From assembly GCA_963578105.1 (NCBI GenBank), contig CAUZBP010000016.1, positions 9,769 to 73,768 on the forward strand: a stretch of DNA of 64,000 nucleotides, in the 5' to 3' direction. Positions 55,817 through 64,000 of this stretch are shown one piece after another. A program made the position numbers and the translations under genes. The notes beneath the pieces were generated by a model. The model had not been told where the DNA came from. It saw only the letters and a list, made by a program, of their open reading frames with translations, and ran no database searches. This DNA is from GCA-2718815 sp963578105. Its GTDB lineage: Bacteria; Planctomycetota; Planctomycetia; Pirellulales; Pirellulaceae. Position 1 is the first letter of the stretch. The number at the start of each line of letters is the position of its first letter.

Positions 55817-56109
55817 ACACATTCACCCGATCAAAGGACCTTGTAAACAAATTTCGTGGAATTGTCCCCACGCAGTCTCCAGGTCTAAACGAAGATCTTC
55901 ATTGGTAATCTCTGGTGTGGTCTTGGCTCCGGCTCAAACTGGGTTTCGAGTTCCCCACTTCGAACGCCAAATCTGAGAAGCGCGAGCGACCGGAAAATTC
56001 GCCCAGCTCACCCTGTCGCCCCACAAGCCAGCATGGCGGCGGCCTACACGTGGCAATTGCAACTTGAAGTAAGCACGAAATCTAATTTTTGCTGGGAAAG
56101 TGGGCTAAC

Positions 56110-56502
56110 ATGAAGTCGACTCAACTGAACCATGTTGCCCTTCACGTGGAGGATGTCGAACGCAGCTGCCGGTTCTACCGAGAAATCCTGCTGTTGGAGC
56201 CCATTCCACGACCCCCATTTACCTTCCCGGGAGCTTGGTTTCGACTCGGACTCGACCAAGAGTTGCACTTGATCGGTGGCCACCAGGGGCAGACCGATTC
56301 ACGAAACCGAGGAAATCACTTTGCCCTGCTGGTTGATAACATCGGGGCCTGGGAAAAACACCTACAATCCGCCAGTGTGCAAACGATGCCTCGTAAAGTC
56401 CGTCCGGACGGTGCCTACCAGATCTTTGTCGTCGACCCGGACGGTTATTACGTCGAACTCTGCAGTGAGCCGGGACAGTCCACGGAAACCCGGAATTCCT
56501 AG
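56110..56502 (+). CDS. VOC-family (glyoxalase-like) protein
   Basis: A 130-residue protein of the vicinal oxygen chelate fold. It begins LNHVALHVEDVERSCRFYREIL with a metal His, has the second His in ELHLIGGH or NHFALLV, and ends FVVDPDGYYVELCSEPG with the Glu ligand. Such proteins are glyoxalases, dioxygenases or resistance proteins; the substrate cannot be told. The ATG at 56110 starts at the conserved domain. The ferredoxin gene follows about 100 bases later. Confidence 0.82.
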   Translation: MKSTQLNHVALHVEDVERSCRFYREILLLEPIPRPPFTFPGAWFRLGLDQELHLIGGHQGQTDSRNRGNHFALLVDNIGAWEKHLQSASVQTMPRKVRPDGAYQIFVVDPDGYYVELCSEPGQSTETRNS

Positions 56503-56603
56503 GCTACCGCCCTGCCCTAAGCGTCTACTTCAAGGATTTCGCCAATCTGGTATAGTGGGGCCCAGGTAATGCCGCGAAAACGGTCCTGCTCCAGGAGATG
56601 GCT

Positions 56604-57098
56604 ATGGTCAAGATGCTGAAAATCGTACCACAAGAGTGCACTGGATGTATGCAGTGTGAATTGGCGTGTTCATGGGTGCAAACAGGGACGTTTCAACCCT
56701 CCCAAAGCCTCATTCGTGTCAACGTGTTCGACGAAGAAGCCAGCTACGCCCCTTACACGTGTCTCCAATGTGAAGAGGCGTGGTGTATGACAGCCTGCCC
56801 TGTTAATGCGATTGGAATTGACGACGCACTTGGTGCCAAGGTGATCAATGATTCGCTCTGCGTGGGATGCCATTTGTGTACCATTGCCTGCCCGTTTGGT
56901 ACCGTATTTACCACACCAGAAACGGACACAGCAGTCAAATGTAATCTTTGTGGAGGTGAACCGGCCTGTGCCACGACTTGTCCGACCAATGCAATTCTTT
57001 ATGAAGAAGACGAGCAGCCCGGCAACTGGTTTGGCGATTGGTCTCAAAAAGTTGAAACCAACCATCTGAGTGCTGCGGAAAACGGAAACGGTTCCTGA
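56604..57098 (+). CDS. Four-cluster 4Fe-4S ferredoxin, AOR-type electron subunit
   Basis: A 164-residue HycB/DmsB-like ferredoxin. Sixteen cysteines in four groups are present: CTGCMQCELAC, CLQCEEAWCMTAC, CVGCHLCTIAC and CNLCGGEPACATTC. Each binds one 4Fe-4S cluster. Similar proteins (AorA) pass electrons from tungsten aldehyde oxidoreductases to an FAD subunit. The ATG at 56604 has AGGAG six bases upstream; the one at 56598 would touch it. The FAD-oxidoreductase and MoaD-like genes follow on the same strand, forming a likely operon. No catalytic AOR subunit is in the window. Confidence 0.88.
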   Translation: MVKMLKIVPQECTGCMQCELACSWVQTGTFQPSQSLIRVNVFDEEASYAPYTCLQCEEAWCMTACPVNAIGIDDALGAKVINDSLCVGCHLCTIACPFGTVFTTPETDTAVKCNLCGGEPACATTCPTNAILYEEDEQPGNWFGDWSQKVETNHLSAAENGNGS

Positions 57099-57209
57099 TC
57101 ATTCGGGACGCTGTGGGTTGTGTAGGCCGATGGCTCGGCATATTGGACCCAACCTTGAACTGATTGGCAATTCCTCAAGTCAAATGATCCTCGACGGAAG
57201 TGAAAGACC

Positions 57210-58595
57210 ATGGCAACCCAACATATCATCATCGGCGGTGGGCCTGCGGCAACGAATGCCATCGAATCGATTCGAGAATTCGGTGGGAATGAACCTTCTA
57301 TCATTCTGATTTCTGACGAACCGGCCCACTCCCGTATGGCGCTGCCCTATTGGTTGGCCGGCAAGATCTCTGAAAAACATACTCATACGGCAGACGATGC
57401 CTATTTCCAGAAACTCAACGTTGATGCTCGTATCGGAACTCGAGTTTCCCAAGTTGACCCGGCCAACAACTCAATCACGCTGGATGACGGCAGCCAATTA
57501 GAGTTCGAGAAGCTACTCATTGCGACAGGATCATCTCCCGTCAACCCGCCCATCCCAGGAACGGATTTACCCGGAGTTCAGCCGTTGTGGTCCCTGGCTC
57601 ATACCCAGTCAGTCCTTGACGCGACTGCCAGCCTCGAAAAACCTCGTGTCGTACTGGTCGGTGCGGGATTCATCGGATTTATCGTTCTCAACGCCATGTT
57701 CAAGCGACATTGGGACCTGACGGTCATCGAGCGGGAATCTCAAGTGTTGCCACGCATGCTCGATCGAGATGGGGCCAGTTGTGTCGAAGCACATCTTTCG
57801 AAGCTGGGAATCGATGTCCATACGGGAGTCAGTGTACAGGAAATCCAGGAGGCGGACGGGGGCAGCAAAACGGTCGAACTCGAAAACGGCACCCAGCTTT
57901 CCGCCGACATGGCGATCCTGGCAACCGGCATTCAAGCCAACCTCGGACTAGTTGAAAACAGTGGAATTGAAACTGACCAGGCCATCCTGGTCAATGATCA
58001 AATGCAGACGAACTTTCCCAACATTTACGCGGCTGGAGACGTCGCGCAAGGACCGACCCTGTACAACGATCAGCCCCAAGTCCACGCCATCCAGACGACC
58101 GCGGTCGATCATGGACGCGTCGCGGGCGCAAATATGGCCGGTCACGAAGTACATTATCCCGGTAGCTTGCTGATGAATGTCGCAGACGTGTGTGGCCTGC
58201 AAACGGTAAGTTTTGGAAACTGGAACGATTCCCAAGCTCACAACATGACGATCCACAACTCGGATGAAAATATCTACCGCAAGCTCCTCTGGACTGGTGA
58301 TCGGATCACGGGCGCAATCTTCACCGGTTGTGCCAATGATGTGGGCATGTTGACGGACATTGGGATGGTCAAAGGAATCCTGCAAACCAACACGTCGCTA
58401 GGCAAATGGAAAGCATTTCTGGAAGAAAACCCTTTTGACATCCGCCGAGCTTATATTGGCGCTGGTGTGGCACAAAAGCTAATCGGTGTAACGCTCACTG
58501 GCCAGGCTTCACGTCCACGCGGATTCCACTTTGACGGTGCAACGCCCAAAGCGAAAGTTAGTGCCGCTCACGCAACTTTCATGGAAACGATGTAG
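57210..58595 (+). CDS. FAD/NAD(P)-dependent oxidoreductase, AOR-type FAD subunit
   Basis: A 461-residue two-dinucleotide-binding flavoprotein. The FAD motif is IIIGGGPAATNAIESI, the NAD motif VVLVGAGFIGFIVLNAM, and the FAD-binding C-terminal motif is IYAAGDVAQGPTLY. The extended C-terminal domain (FTGCANDVGMLTDIGMVKGI) matches NADH-linked oxidoreductases that couple to ferredoxins. With the preceding four-cluster ferredoxin it resembles the AorA/AorC pair, which lets NAD(P)H or ferredoxin exchange electrons with an aldehyde oxidoreductase. The start is ATG at 57210, 111 bases after the ferredoxin stop. Confidence 0.85.
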   Translation: MATQHIIIGGGPAATNAIESIREFGGNEPSIILISDEPAHSRMALPYWLAGKISEKHTHTADDAYFQKLNVDARIGTRVSQVDPANNSITLDDGSQLEFEKLLIATGSSPVNPPIPGTDLPGVQPLWSLAHTQSVLDATASLEKPRVVLVGAGFIGFIVLNAMFKRHWDLTVIERESQVLPRMLDRDGASCVEAHLSKLGIDVHTGVSVQEIQEADGGSKTVELENGTQLSADMAILATGIQANLGLVENSGIETDQAILVNDQMQTNFPNIYAAGDVAQGPTLYNDQPQVHAIQTTAVDHGRVAGANMAGHEVHYPGSLLMNVADVCGLQTVSFGNWNDSQAHNMTIHNSDENIYRKLLWTGDRITGAIFTGCANDVGMLTDIGMVKGILQTNTSLGKWKAFLEENPFDIRRAYIGAGVAQKLIGVTLTGQASRPRGFHFDGATPKAKVSAAHATFMETM

Positions 58596-58623
58596 TACAG
58601 AACCCGCCAGGAATTCATTGGCC

Positions 58624-58851
58624 ATGCAGATCACTGTTAAACTGATGGGGTTTCTCAAGGACAAGACTCCGCCCGACAGTACTCTTACGTTGGCAGATTC
58701 GACGACTGTTGAAGAAGTGCTCGCCGCGCTAGATATTCCCAGCGAACTTGTCCAGGTAATAACGATTAACGGTTCGTTCGAGCGAGATCGTAGTCGTCAG
58801 CTTGCCGACGGGGACGAGTTTTCTGTCATTCCGCCTGTGGGAGGCGGATAG
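58624..58851 (+). CDS. MoaD/ThiS-family sulfur carrier
   Basis: A 75-residue ubiquitin-like protein ending VIPPVGGG. The C-terminal GlyGly is the thiocarboxylate site used in molybdopterin or thiazole synthesis. It starts with MQITVKLMGFLKDKTP, as in MoaD. It begins 28 bases after the FAD-protein stop on the same strand. In AOR gene clusters a MoaD-like protein often accompanies the electron subunits, which supports a role in tungsto- or molybdopterin supply. ThiS remains possible. Confidence 0.85.
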   Translation: MQITVKLMGFLKDKTPPDSTLTLADSTTVEEVLAALDIPSELVQVITINGSFERDRSRQLADGDEFSVIPPVGGG

Positions 58852-59013
58852 CCAGACTTTCCCAACCTGACACGAGTCCGAGCAGCACCCTACGAGGTTT
58901 GCTGTCTAAAACCAGTTGACAGCAACGGCTTTCTGACCGGCACCCTCCAAGTCGGAACACACCGTTCGCCACACTGGAACACTCGTGTGGAATCCGAAAA
59001 ACTTCTACACTTT

Positions 59014-59074
59014 CTCTGCTTGTTGCAACGGATGCTCTGCTTGTTGCAACGGATGCTCTGCTTGTTGCAACGGA
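59014..59074. repeat. Three tandem 21-base repeats with a palindromic core
   Basis: CTCTGCTTGTTGCAACGGAT plus a final G is repeated at 59014, 59035 and 59056, the third diverging in its last two bases. Each copy contains the palindrome GTTGCAAC. They lie between the MoaD-like gene and the cupin stop. A triple binding site or a slippage expansion are both possible. Too short and without spacers to be a CRISPR. Confidence 0.85.
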
Positions 59075-59145
59075 AGATCTGTGGACCCTCCTCGGACGTG
59101 CCGCATGCTCTATACATCATGGACACATGTGAAGGCAGGCTGTCA

Positions 59146-59475
59146 TCACTTGTAATCTTCTCGGATCGGACAAAACACGTCCAAAGCTTTCACCGGTTGG
59201 TCTCCAGCAATCGCACTGTGAACAACACCACCGGGGATCCGCCACATCTGTCCGGGCTGAAGGATCGCTTTCTCATCACCAATGATGAACGTCAATTCTC
59301 CTTCCAAGAGCAGGCCCATCTGTTCATGCGGATGACTGTGCGGTTCCACAACCGCATGGGATTCAAATTCGACGAGGGAAAGCATCAGATTGTCACCGAA
59401 AGTCGTAAAAATGTCGACACCCGGAAAAATGTTGTGGCGCGAACAATCCTGGCGGTTCACGATGTATTGAGACAA
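59146..59475 (-). CDS. Cupin-domain protein
   Basis: A 109-residue single-domain cupin. The first cupin motif is PHSHPHEQMGLLLEGEL with metal-binding His residues and Glu, the second is PGGVVHSAIAG. A TTG at 59475 gives MSQYIVNRQ and has AGGAG seven bases upstream; the longer open frame lacks such a site and family features. The substrate or regulatory role cannot be told. It is convergent with the MoaD-like gene. Confidence 0.8.
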   Translation of the reverse strand: MSQYIVNRQDCSRHNIFPGVDIFTTFGDNLMLSLVEFESHAVVEPHSHPHEQMGLLLEGELTFIIGDEKAILQPGQMWRIPGGVVHSAIAGDQPVKALDVFCPIREDYK

Positions 59476-60475
59476 GTGAAATCTCCTGTGTGGATCATGA
59501 CGGCCCAATTGCGACAATGGATTCCGGCAGCACATAAGTGTATTGGATTCGGACCAGACCATAAAGCAGGCGGGCCAGTGAAGTGAATACCTCACCAAGT
59601 CGTTTACAACCCGGCCTACTTGCAAACATCTGACGTCGATACTGACAATCCGAACCATCTTGCCGGCAGTCATCAGACACTCCACAACTCTCCGCCTGCA
59701 CCCCGGATACCTCGGATAGGAACAGGGGTCCGTCATGACGACGGGACGAACATCGCAAACTTAACAGATGAGGCTCGGGCAAGACCGTTTTTTGTTTACT
59801 TCGATGAGCAATCGGGGAAGACAAAACCGGCACAACATTTAAGAAATTTTTAAACAACTTCGACAAAACAGAATCGGGCAATCAACCGCTTGAGAGGGGA
59901 TGTCGACAATCCGGAATCACGCAAACGCGTCACTCTCCACCAAACCACAACAGCCCAACTCGCCAAAGCATGACGCATCTTCCCAAAAACACATTCGGTG
60001 TTTTCTCATCGAGGCGCCAAATGCTACAACTCACATTTGTTTTGGAGTTGTTTATGGGAAGAACAACTTGGGTGTCATTCGCCTTTTTTCTCATCAAGGC
60101 GTGTTGCCCAAGACATCGCTCGCGGGTTAGAATTTAGCGATCGAAGCGAAGGGCCATGTTTTTTTGTTTGGTTGAGGAAGATCGCACGCGAACAAGGGAC
60201 ACACCACCCGTATGCCTCCCTTGTTCGGATATCCTATGACTGGGCTCGGTTAACTGATTCTTCCTGGCAACAGCATTGTGGTGTTGGGTTCGCACGTAAA
60301 TAACCGAGTATTGACCCACATCGATCTCTCCAAGAACCGGTGGACAGCGAAGCATGAAAACCAGGCACAGCCAACCGAAGTGCAGTCCAAGCATTCGGAG
60401 GGTTATTTGCGCGCTCAACACCGAACTTGGGACAACTCTGCGTGGAACGCAGAATGGGAAGCAGGAGCAACAAAA
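59476..60475. other. Intergenic interval with imperfect direct repeats
   Basis: About 1.0 kb with no supported gene. It holds two imperfect direct repeats of about 25 bases at 59992-60016 and 60076-60101, sharing CATTCG, TTTTCTCATC and AGGCG. No RNA family was recognised. It may contain a decayed gene. Confidence 0.4.
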
Positions 60476-60712
60476 ATGTCCCACGAACTTTTTTTTTCCA
60501 ATCCACATCAAGATGATTCAGTTGTAGATGACGAGCCAGCGTTCGAAGACGCGAACCCTGTCCGACCACGCGAACGCGTTAAGATGCCGGTCGGGCGCCA
60601 TTCAAGGGCCAGGGGTGCTAGTAAGGCCAGCTGGAAAAACGGAAAGGTGAGCAGCAGCTTTTCACAGTTGCGAGGAGGATTTCACCGACGTCGCAAACGT
60701 CGTTTTGAGTAA
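60476..60712 (+). CDS. Small hypothetical protein with basic tail
   Basis: A 78-residue protein starting MSHELFFSNPHQDD, acidic in the first third, and ending in a strongly basic RGGFHRRRKRRFE. The ATG at 60476 has AGGAG eight bases upstream. It might bind nucleic acid. No family recognised. The ribosome site is the main reason to call it. Confidence 0.5.
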   Translation: MSHELFFSNPHQDDSVVDDEPAFEDANPVRPRERVKMPVGRHSRARGASKASWKNGKVSSSFSQLRGGFHRRRKRRFE

Positions 60713-61054
60713 ACTGCCGCCCTACGGAAACTTGCTTGGAACCGCACAAATGTTTTTCTAGCAGTGAATATTTGACTGTTAAACTGCCTGCCCCATCAGC
60801 GGTGCCTGCCTAGATTGTGGGCAGATTTCGAGGACAAACGGCCATTTTTTTCTCCAATGCCTCCTTTTAAGCAGTTTTAAAGGTGTCCCTCGAGAAGGCC
60901 GTTTGGTACGACAATTGCACCTTGTAAACGGGTGGTGGCGAGTCAGATCAAACCAGTGAAGAACCAATCCCGTCAGGCGGACAACAGGTGCTTCGCCACC
61001 TCGAAACAGCGCTCACATCACTGGACGAAAAGGAAGAACGTGGAGGACATCCAA
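60713..61054. other. Short interval before the BON gene
   Basis: About 340 bases with nothing recognised apart from the GGAGGA ribosome site of the next gene. Confidence 0.4.
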
Positions 61055-61285
61055 ATGGGAACTGATATGATGTATTCGGACTCCGATCTGAGAAATCGGG
61101 TGTCCAGATTCCTAGCCGACCGCTTGCGTCCCAAGCTTTGTCAGTTGGACGTGGACGCAACTGACGGAATTGTGACCTTGAGCGGTGTGGTGAATTCCTT
61201 CTATGAAAAACAGCTGGCGATCAACTGCAGCCAACGTGTGGCGGGTGTTATCCAACTGGTTGACCAAATGAAGGTACAGGACTAG
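61055..61285 (+). CDS. BON-domain protein
   Basis: A 76-residue protein consisting of a single BON domain: LRNRVSRFLADRL, LDVDATDGIVTLSGVVNSF, and QRVAGVIQLVDQM. BON domains bind lipids or envelope partners. No signal peptide is present in this start; an upstream in-frame extension lacks one too. ATG at 61055 with GGAGGA seven bases before. Single gene on its strand. Confidence 0.85.
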   Translation: MGTDMMYSDSDLRNRVSRFLADRLRPKLCQLDVDATDGIVTLSGVVNSFYEKQLAINCSQRVAGVIQLVDQMKVQD

Positions 61286-61370
61286 CGTTGCAACTGGAAA
61301 GAGGGGGGGAACAGAAAAACATCCCCTTCGCCGTCATCTTCTTTTGGCACCCTGTGACGTTTAGTAGCCT

Positions 61371-62741
61371 CTATTCCGGGATTCGCTGCTGCTCAACATA
61401 AGGAAAGTCTCCCGTCAGAGCATGCATGAAAGCCACCAGATCTTGTTTGTCCTCAGCAGTCAGATCGATCTTCTTGATCTTATCGCTGAGGTACGGATTA
61501 GGATGCCCACCTTTGGCATACCATTCGACGACTTCCTCTAGTGTCTTCTGGCTGCCATCGTGCATATAAGGGGCACTCAACACCACATTGCGGATTGTCG
61601 GCGTTTTAAATGCACCACGATCTTTGTCGTCATTCGTCTCGGAAAATCGGCCCAAGTCCGGCTGCTCCTGGTCCATGCCAATTCCCAAATTGTGATACTT
61701 TTCGTCAGTGAAATTCGCCCCCACGTGGCATGCAGTACAACCCACTTTCTCACTGAAAAACAGGGCGTGTCCGCGAATCGCTGATGCGGACATCGGGTGT
61801 TCTTCGGCTCCTGCTTTGGCCGCCTCATACTTGCCGTAGGCCTGCGGATCATCTTCCTTCAACTCGGCCAGATCCTCTTCATCGAAATCGTCCAGAAACG
61901 GCTTGAACTGATCGTAGTAGTCAAAGTTCGAGGCTCCCGTCACGATCATACGTTCAAAGGACGCAATTGCCAGAGCGATGTTATCAATGTTAACGCTCCC
62001 GGAACCGAAAACCTTCTCAAACTGAATTTGATATCCTTCTACGCCCGCAATAGCGCGCACGGCGTCCTCATGATTCGAACCGTGTTCAATCGGGCTTTGG
62101 ATAGGACCCTTCGCCTGGGTTTCTAAAGAATCGGCCCGGCCATCCCAAAACTGCGCACGACTGAACAGACGGTTGTAACTAACTGGTGAATTGCGATTTC
62201 CCATCTGCCCTTTGATCCCGACGCCAAATTGGTCCCGTCGGGCATATCCAAAGTCCGGATGGTGACAGCTTGCACAAGCAATCGTACCATCACCTGACAT
62301 TCGCGTATCAAAGTAGAGCTGTCGTCCCAGCTCAATCTTGGCTTTGGTCAGCAGATTGTCTTCAGGAATGTAGACCTGACCAACACCCTTGTTCAGTCCC
62401 AGGGGCAACTCAAAAGTAACAGGGGCATGATTTACAGGATCATCGATCCAGGACTGAATCTGGGCGGTCGTCAACGGTCCATCACCGGGTATGCCAGCAG
62501 TCAAATCGGATGAAGGCAGTTGAACCTGAACAACCATGACGCGCTCTTCTACGAGAACATCGCCCCCGGCACCTGTTTCCGCAGTCGACGCTTCCCTTTC
62601 TCCACTGACTTCCAGATCACCCGCCGAAGTAGAATTACTCGGCCCTGTTTTCTCAGAGGCGGATGGCTGGCAACCAAACAACAAACAACAAAAACAGCCA
62701 GTCACCAAGACCCTACTAACACTCAACACGTGTCGTCGCAT
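61371..62741 (-). CDS. Di-haem cytochrome c peroxidase-like lipoprotein
   Basis: About 456 residues. The signal ends in CCLLFGC, a likely lipobox. An acidic/Ser-rich linker precedes two haem c sites, CASCHHPD and CTACHVG, with the family context GDGTIACASCH, GRNSPVSYN-type GNRNSPVSYNRLF and APYMHDGSQKTLEEVVEWY near the end. This is the MauG/CcpA family that reduces H2O2 or oxidises a protein. The ATG at 62741 has CGGGAG seven bases upstream. The aquaporin gene lies 34 bases upstream on the same strand, likely in one operon. Confidence 0.9.
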   Translation of the reverse strand: MRRHVLSVSRVLVTGCFCCLLFGCQPSASEKTGPSNSTSAGDLEVSGEREASTAETGAGGDVLVEERVMVVQVQLPSSDLTAGIPGDGPLTTAQIQSWIDDPVNHAPVTFELPLGLNKGVGQVYIPEDNLLTKAKIELGRQLYFDTRMSGDGTIACASCHHPDFGYARRDQFGVGIKGQMGNRNSPVSYNRLFSRAQFWDGRADSLETQAKGPIQSPIEHGSNHEDAVRAIAGVEGYQIQFEKVFGSGSVNIDNIALAIASFERMIVTGASNFDYYDQFKPFLDDFDEEDLAELKEDDPQAYGKYEAAKAGAEEHPMSASAIRGHALFFSEKVGCTACHVGANFTDEKYHNLGIGMDQEQPDLGRFSETNDDKDRGAFKTPTIRNVVLSAPYMHDGSQKTLEEVVEWYAKGGHPNPYLSDKIKKIDLTAEDKQDLVAFMHALTGDFPYVEQQRIPE

Positions 62742-62775
62742 TTCCATGCTCCCGTTCTTACAACAAGTCCAAAGA

Positions 62776-63462
62776 TTATTCTTCATCAGAAAGAATCAGG
62801 TGGTGGTAAATCATCGCGGCCACAACAGCGCCGGCTATTGGTGCCACCCAGTAGCACCAGTGCAGGTCCCAGTGACCTTGGATCAGGGCCGGTCCAAAGG
62901 AGCGAGCCGGATTCATCGAAGCACCCGTCACGGCTCCGCCCGCCAAAATGTCCATGGTGACGGTTAACCCGATCGCAAAACCACCAATCTTCACTGCTTT
63001 TCCGCGCTCGTCGACCGCTGTTCCAAAAACAGCCGTTACCAACAGAAACGTAAGGATGAATTCGACGAGTAAAACAACGGACGTAGAAACTTCCATTGTT
63101 TCCGCAGCTGGCGGTAAAGGGATCCCCAAGTTGGCGCTCGTCACCGCTTCTGGAGCAAAGATGATCGTGCACAGAAAAGCCGCCAGGGCACTCGCCAGGC
63201 ACTGGGAAACAATGTAGGACACCGCCATCGGAAGTTTAATTCGGCCGGTTGCAAGCATTCCGCAGGTGACCGCCGGATTGATATGAGCTCCGGACACACC
63301 ACCAAAAACACTCACGGCGATCGAAACCGCCAGACCATGAGCCAGGGCAATTCCAACAAGTCCTGCACCGCTTTCCAACGGTTGCTGAGTCGAAAGAATG
63401 GCAGCGATCCCCGCGAAACAAAGGAAAAAAGTCCCAATAAATTCAGCCAGACATTGTTTCAT
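62776..63462 (-). CDS. Aquaporin (MIP family)
   Basis: A 228-residue six-helix channel. The two NPA motifs are GGVSGAHINPAVT and TGASMNPARSFGP. The Arg after the second NPA is the selectivity-filter residue, typical of water-selective AqpZ-type channels. Some such channels pass H2O2. It starts ATG at 63462 (MKQCLAEFIGTFFLCF) and is the first gene of a pair with the di-haem peroxidase. Confidence 0.93.
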   Translation of the reverse strand: MKQCLAEFIGTFFLCFAGIAAILSTQQPLESGAGLVGIALAHGLAVSIAVSVFGGVSGAHINPAVTCGMLATGRIKLPMAVSYIVSQCLASALAAFLCTIIFAPEAVTSANLGIPLPPAAETMEVSTSVVLLVEFILTFLLVTAVFGTAVDERGKAVKIGGFAIGLTVTMDILAGGAVTGASMNPARSFGPALIQGHWDLHWCYWVAPIAGAVVAAMIYHHLILSDEE

Positions 63463-64000
63463 CGTTTCCTATACTCCCAGTGATTTGACATCCCATGAGT
63501 CCCGTGACGTTATTTTAGAAGACCAGCAGAGATTGGTAGCGTAATCTCCTCGTCCTAGCGCTGTCAATTGATCATCACCATGAAAAATTGGATGGGCCTT
63601 CGAGCTGCTGACCACCTGCCAACTCGGAGGGCTTTTATTACGCCTGTCCTGTCAGAAAATGGCTGGAAACAACAGTGGTTGGCCACCGATGGCAACATCT
63701 CCTTGAGGAGCCATCCCAAGAAAACGGGACTCACTTGCGTGTGGTTCATTTTGGCACCTGCCACCAATTTTCAGCAGTGAATGGACGTGTGCCACCAAGG
63801 CTGCAGGAGGTTGCCGACCTGACCCCTTTGAATGGAATACCTGGTGCGATCCCGGCCTCTTGAATTTCATACGGCCAGACAAGGGCGTAGAAGAGCACTT
63901 GCTAGTCTGCTTCCACCCGATCAGCCGTCAAGCAAAACACTTCCCGGCCCGGCGCTGAATCAAGATCTTGCCAAGAGATTCTTGCTCCTGGCGGCGCATG
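63463..64000. other. Terminal interval, no supported gene
   Basis: About 540 bases to the window edge. Short open frames in both directions lack ribosome sites or families. It should contain the aquaporin promoter. A gene continuing beyond the edge cannot be excluded. Confidence 0.4.

Noticed and set aside
59014..59074. The tandem repeats as a CRISPR array
   Set aside because: Copies are back to back without spacers, only three in number, and no cas genes are near.
58890..59126. A short minus-strand open frame with repeats RCNKQSI
   Set aside because: The repeat comes from the 21-base tandem DNA repeat. There is no ribosome site or family.
1..64000. Mobile elements, integrases, prophage or attachment sites
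   Set aside because: No transposase, integrase or terminal inverted repeats were recognised. The tRNA-His has no duplicated 3' end in the flanking 5 kb that I could see.

Overview
The window looks like chromosomal DNA of a planctomycete, probably of the Pirellulales type. The signs are a DUF1559-type prepilin protein, a PEP-CTERM surface protein with dockerin-like repeats, long TPR, HEAT and LRR proteins, a lysine-repeat histone-like protein, frequent TTG/GTG starts and medium G+C. No genus can be assigned from sequence alone. No insertion sequence, phage, integrase or CRISPR array was seen, so this reads as core chromosome with scattered accessory functions.

Layout. 0-5 kb: a small anchored protein, then a cobalamin riboswitch heading a plus-strand run of a DUF1559 prepilin-like protein, a dockerin/PEP-CTERM surface protein and a methyltransferase. 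5-7 kb: a shikimate-dehydrogenase-like protein with an altered active site, then bioD. 7-15 kb, minus strand: hisG, hisI, and an alpha-glucan block (GH57, a GalT-family nucleotidyltransferase, glgA), then an aspartate aminotransferase. 15-22 kb: a HEAT protein, a lysine-rich DNA-binding protein, a DEAD-box helicase with a structured leader, an iron-type binding protein and a metallopeptidase-like lipoprotein. 22-26.5 kb: an ALDH7 dehydrogenase, a class III aminotransferase and a DUF1338 (HglS-type) enzyme, together matching lysine catabolism through 2-aminoadipate and 2-oxoadipate. 26-40 kb: pepF, an NRDE protein, a possible PD-(D/E)xK-fold protein, pyrE, an L,D-transpeptidase, rarA, a CPBP protease, DUF2617, a hydrolase, DUF2752, a TPR protein, a response regulator and glyA.

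41-53 kb: a secreted STN-like protein, a xylose-isomerase-like protein, a metallopeptidase/LRR protein followed by a creatininase-family protein, tRNA-His, a DhnA-type aldolase, a lone ketoacyl-ACP synthase, a membrane glycosyltransferase with TPRs, and csrA. 53-64 kb: a SenB-like glycosyltransferase, pdxA, a VOC protein, a trio resembling accessory genes of tungsten aldehyde oxidoreductases (four-cluster ferredoxin, FAD/NAD oxidoreductase, MoaD-like protein) without the catalytic gene, a cupin, a small basic protein, a BON protein, and an aquaporin upstream of a di-haem peroxidase.

The most unusual system is the B12-riboswitch-controlled surface cluster at 1.5-5 kb: a vitamin sensor placed in front of a pseudopilin-like protein and a sorted surface protein instead of B12 synthesis or TonB genes. 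The lysine-catabolism group, the orphan SenB-like gene, the AOR-like trio and the aquaporin-peroxidase pair are further leads. All functions are inferred from reading the sequence; no database search was run.
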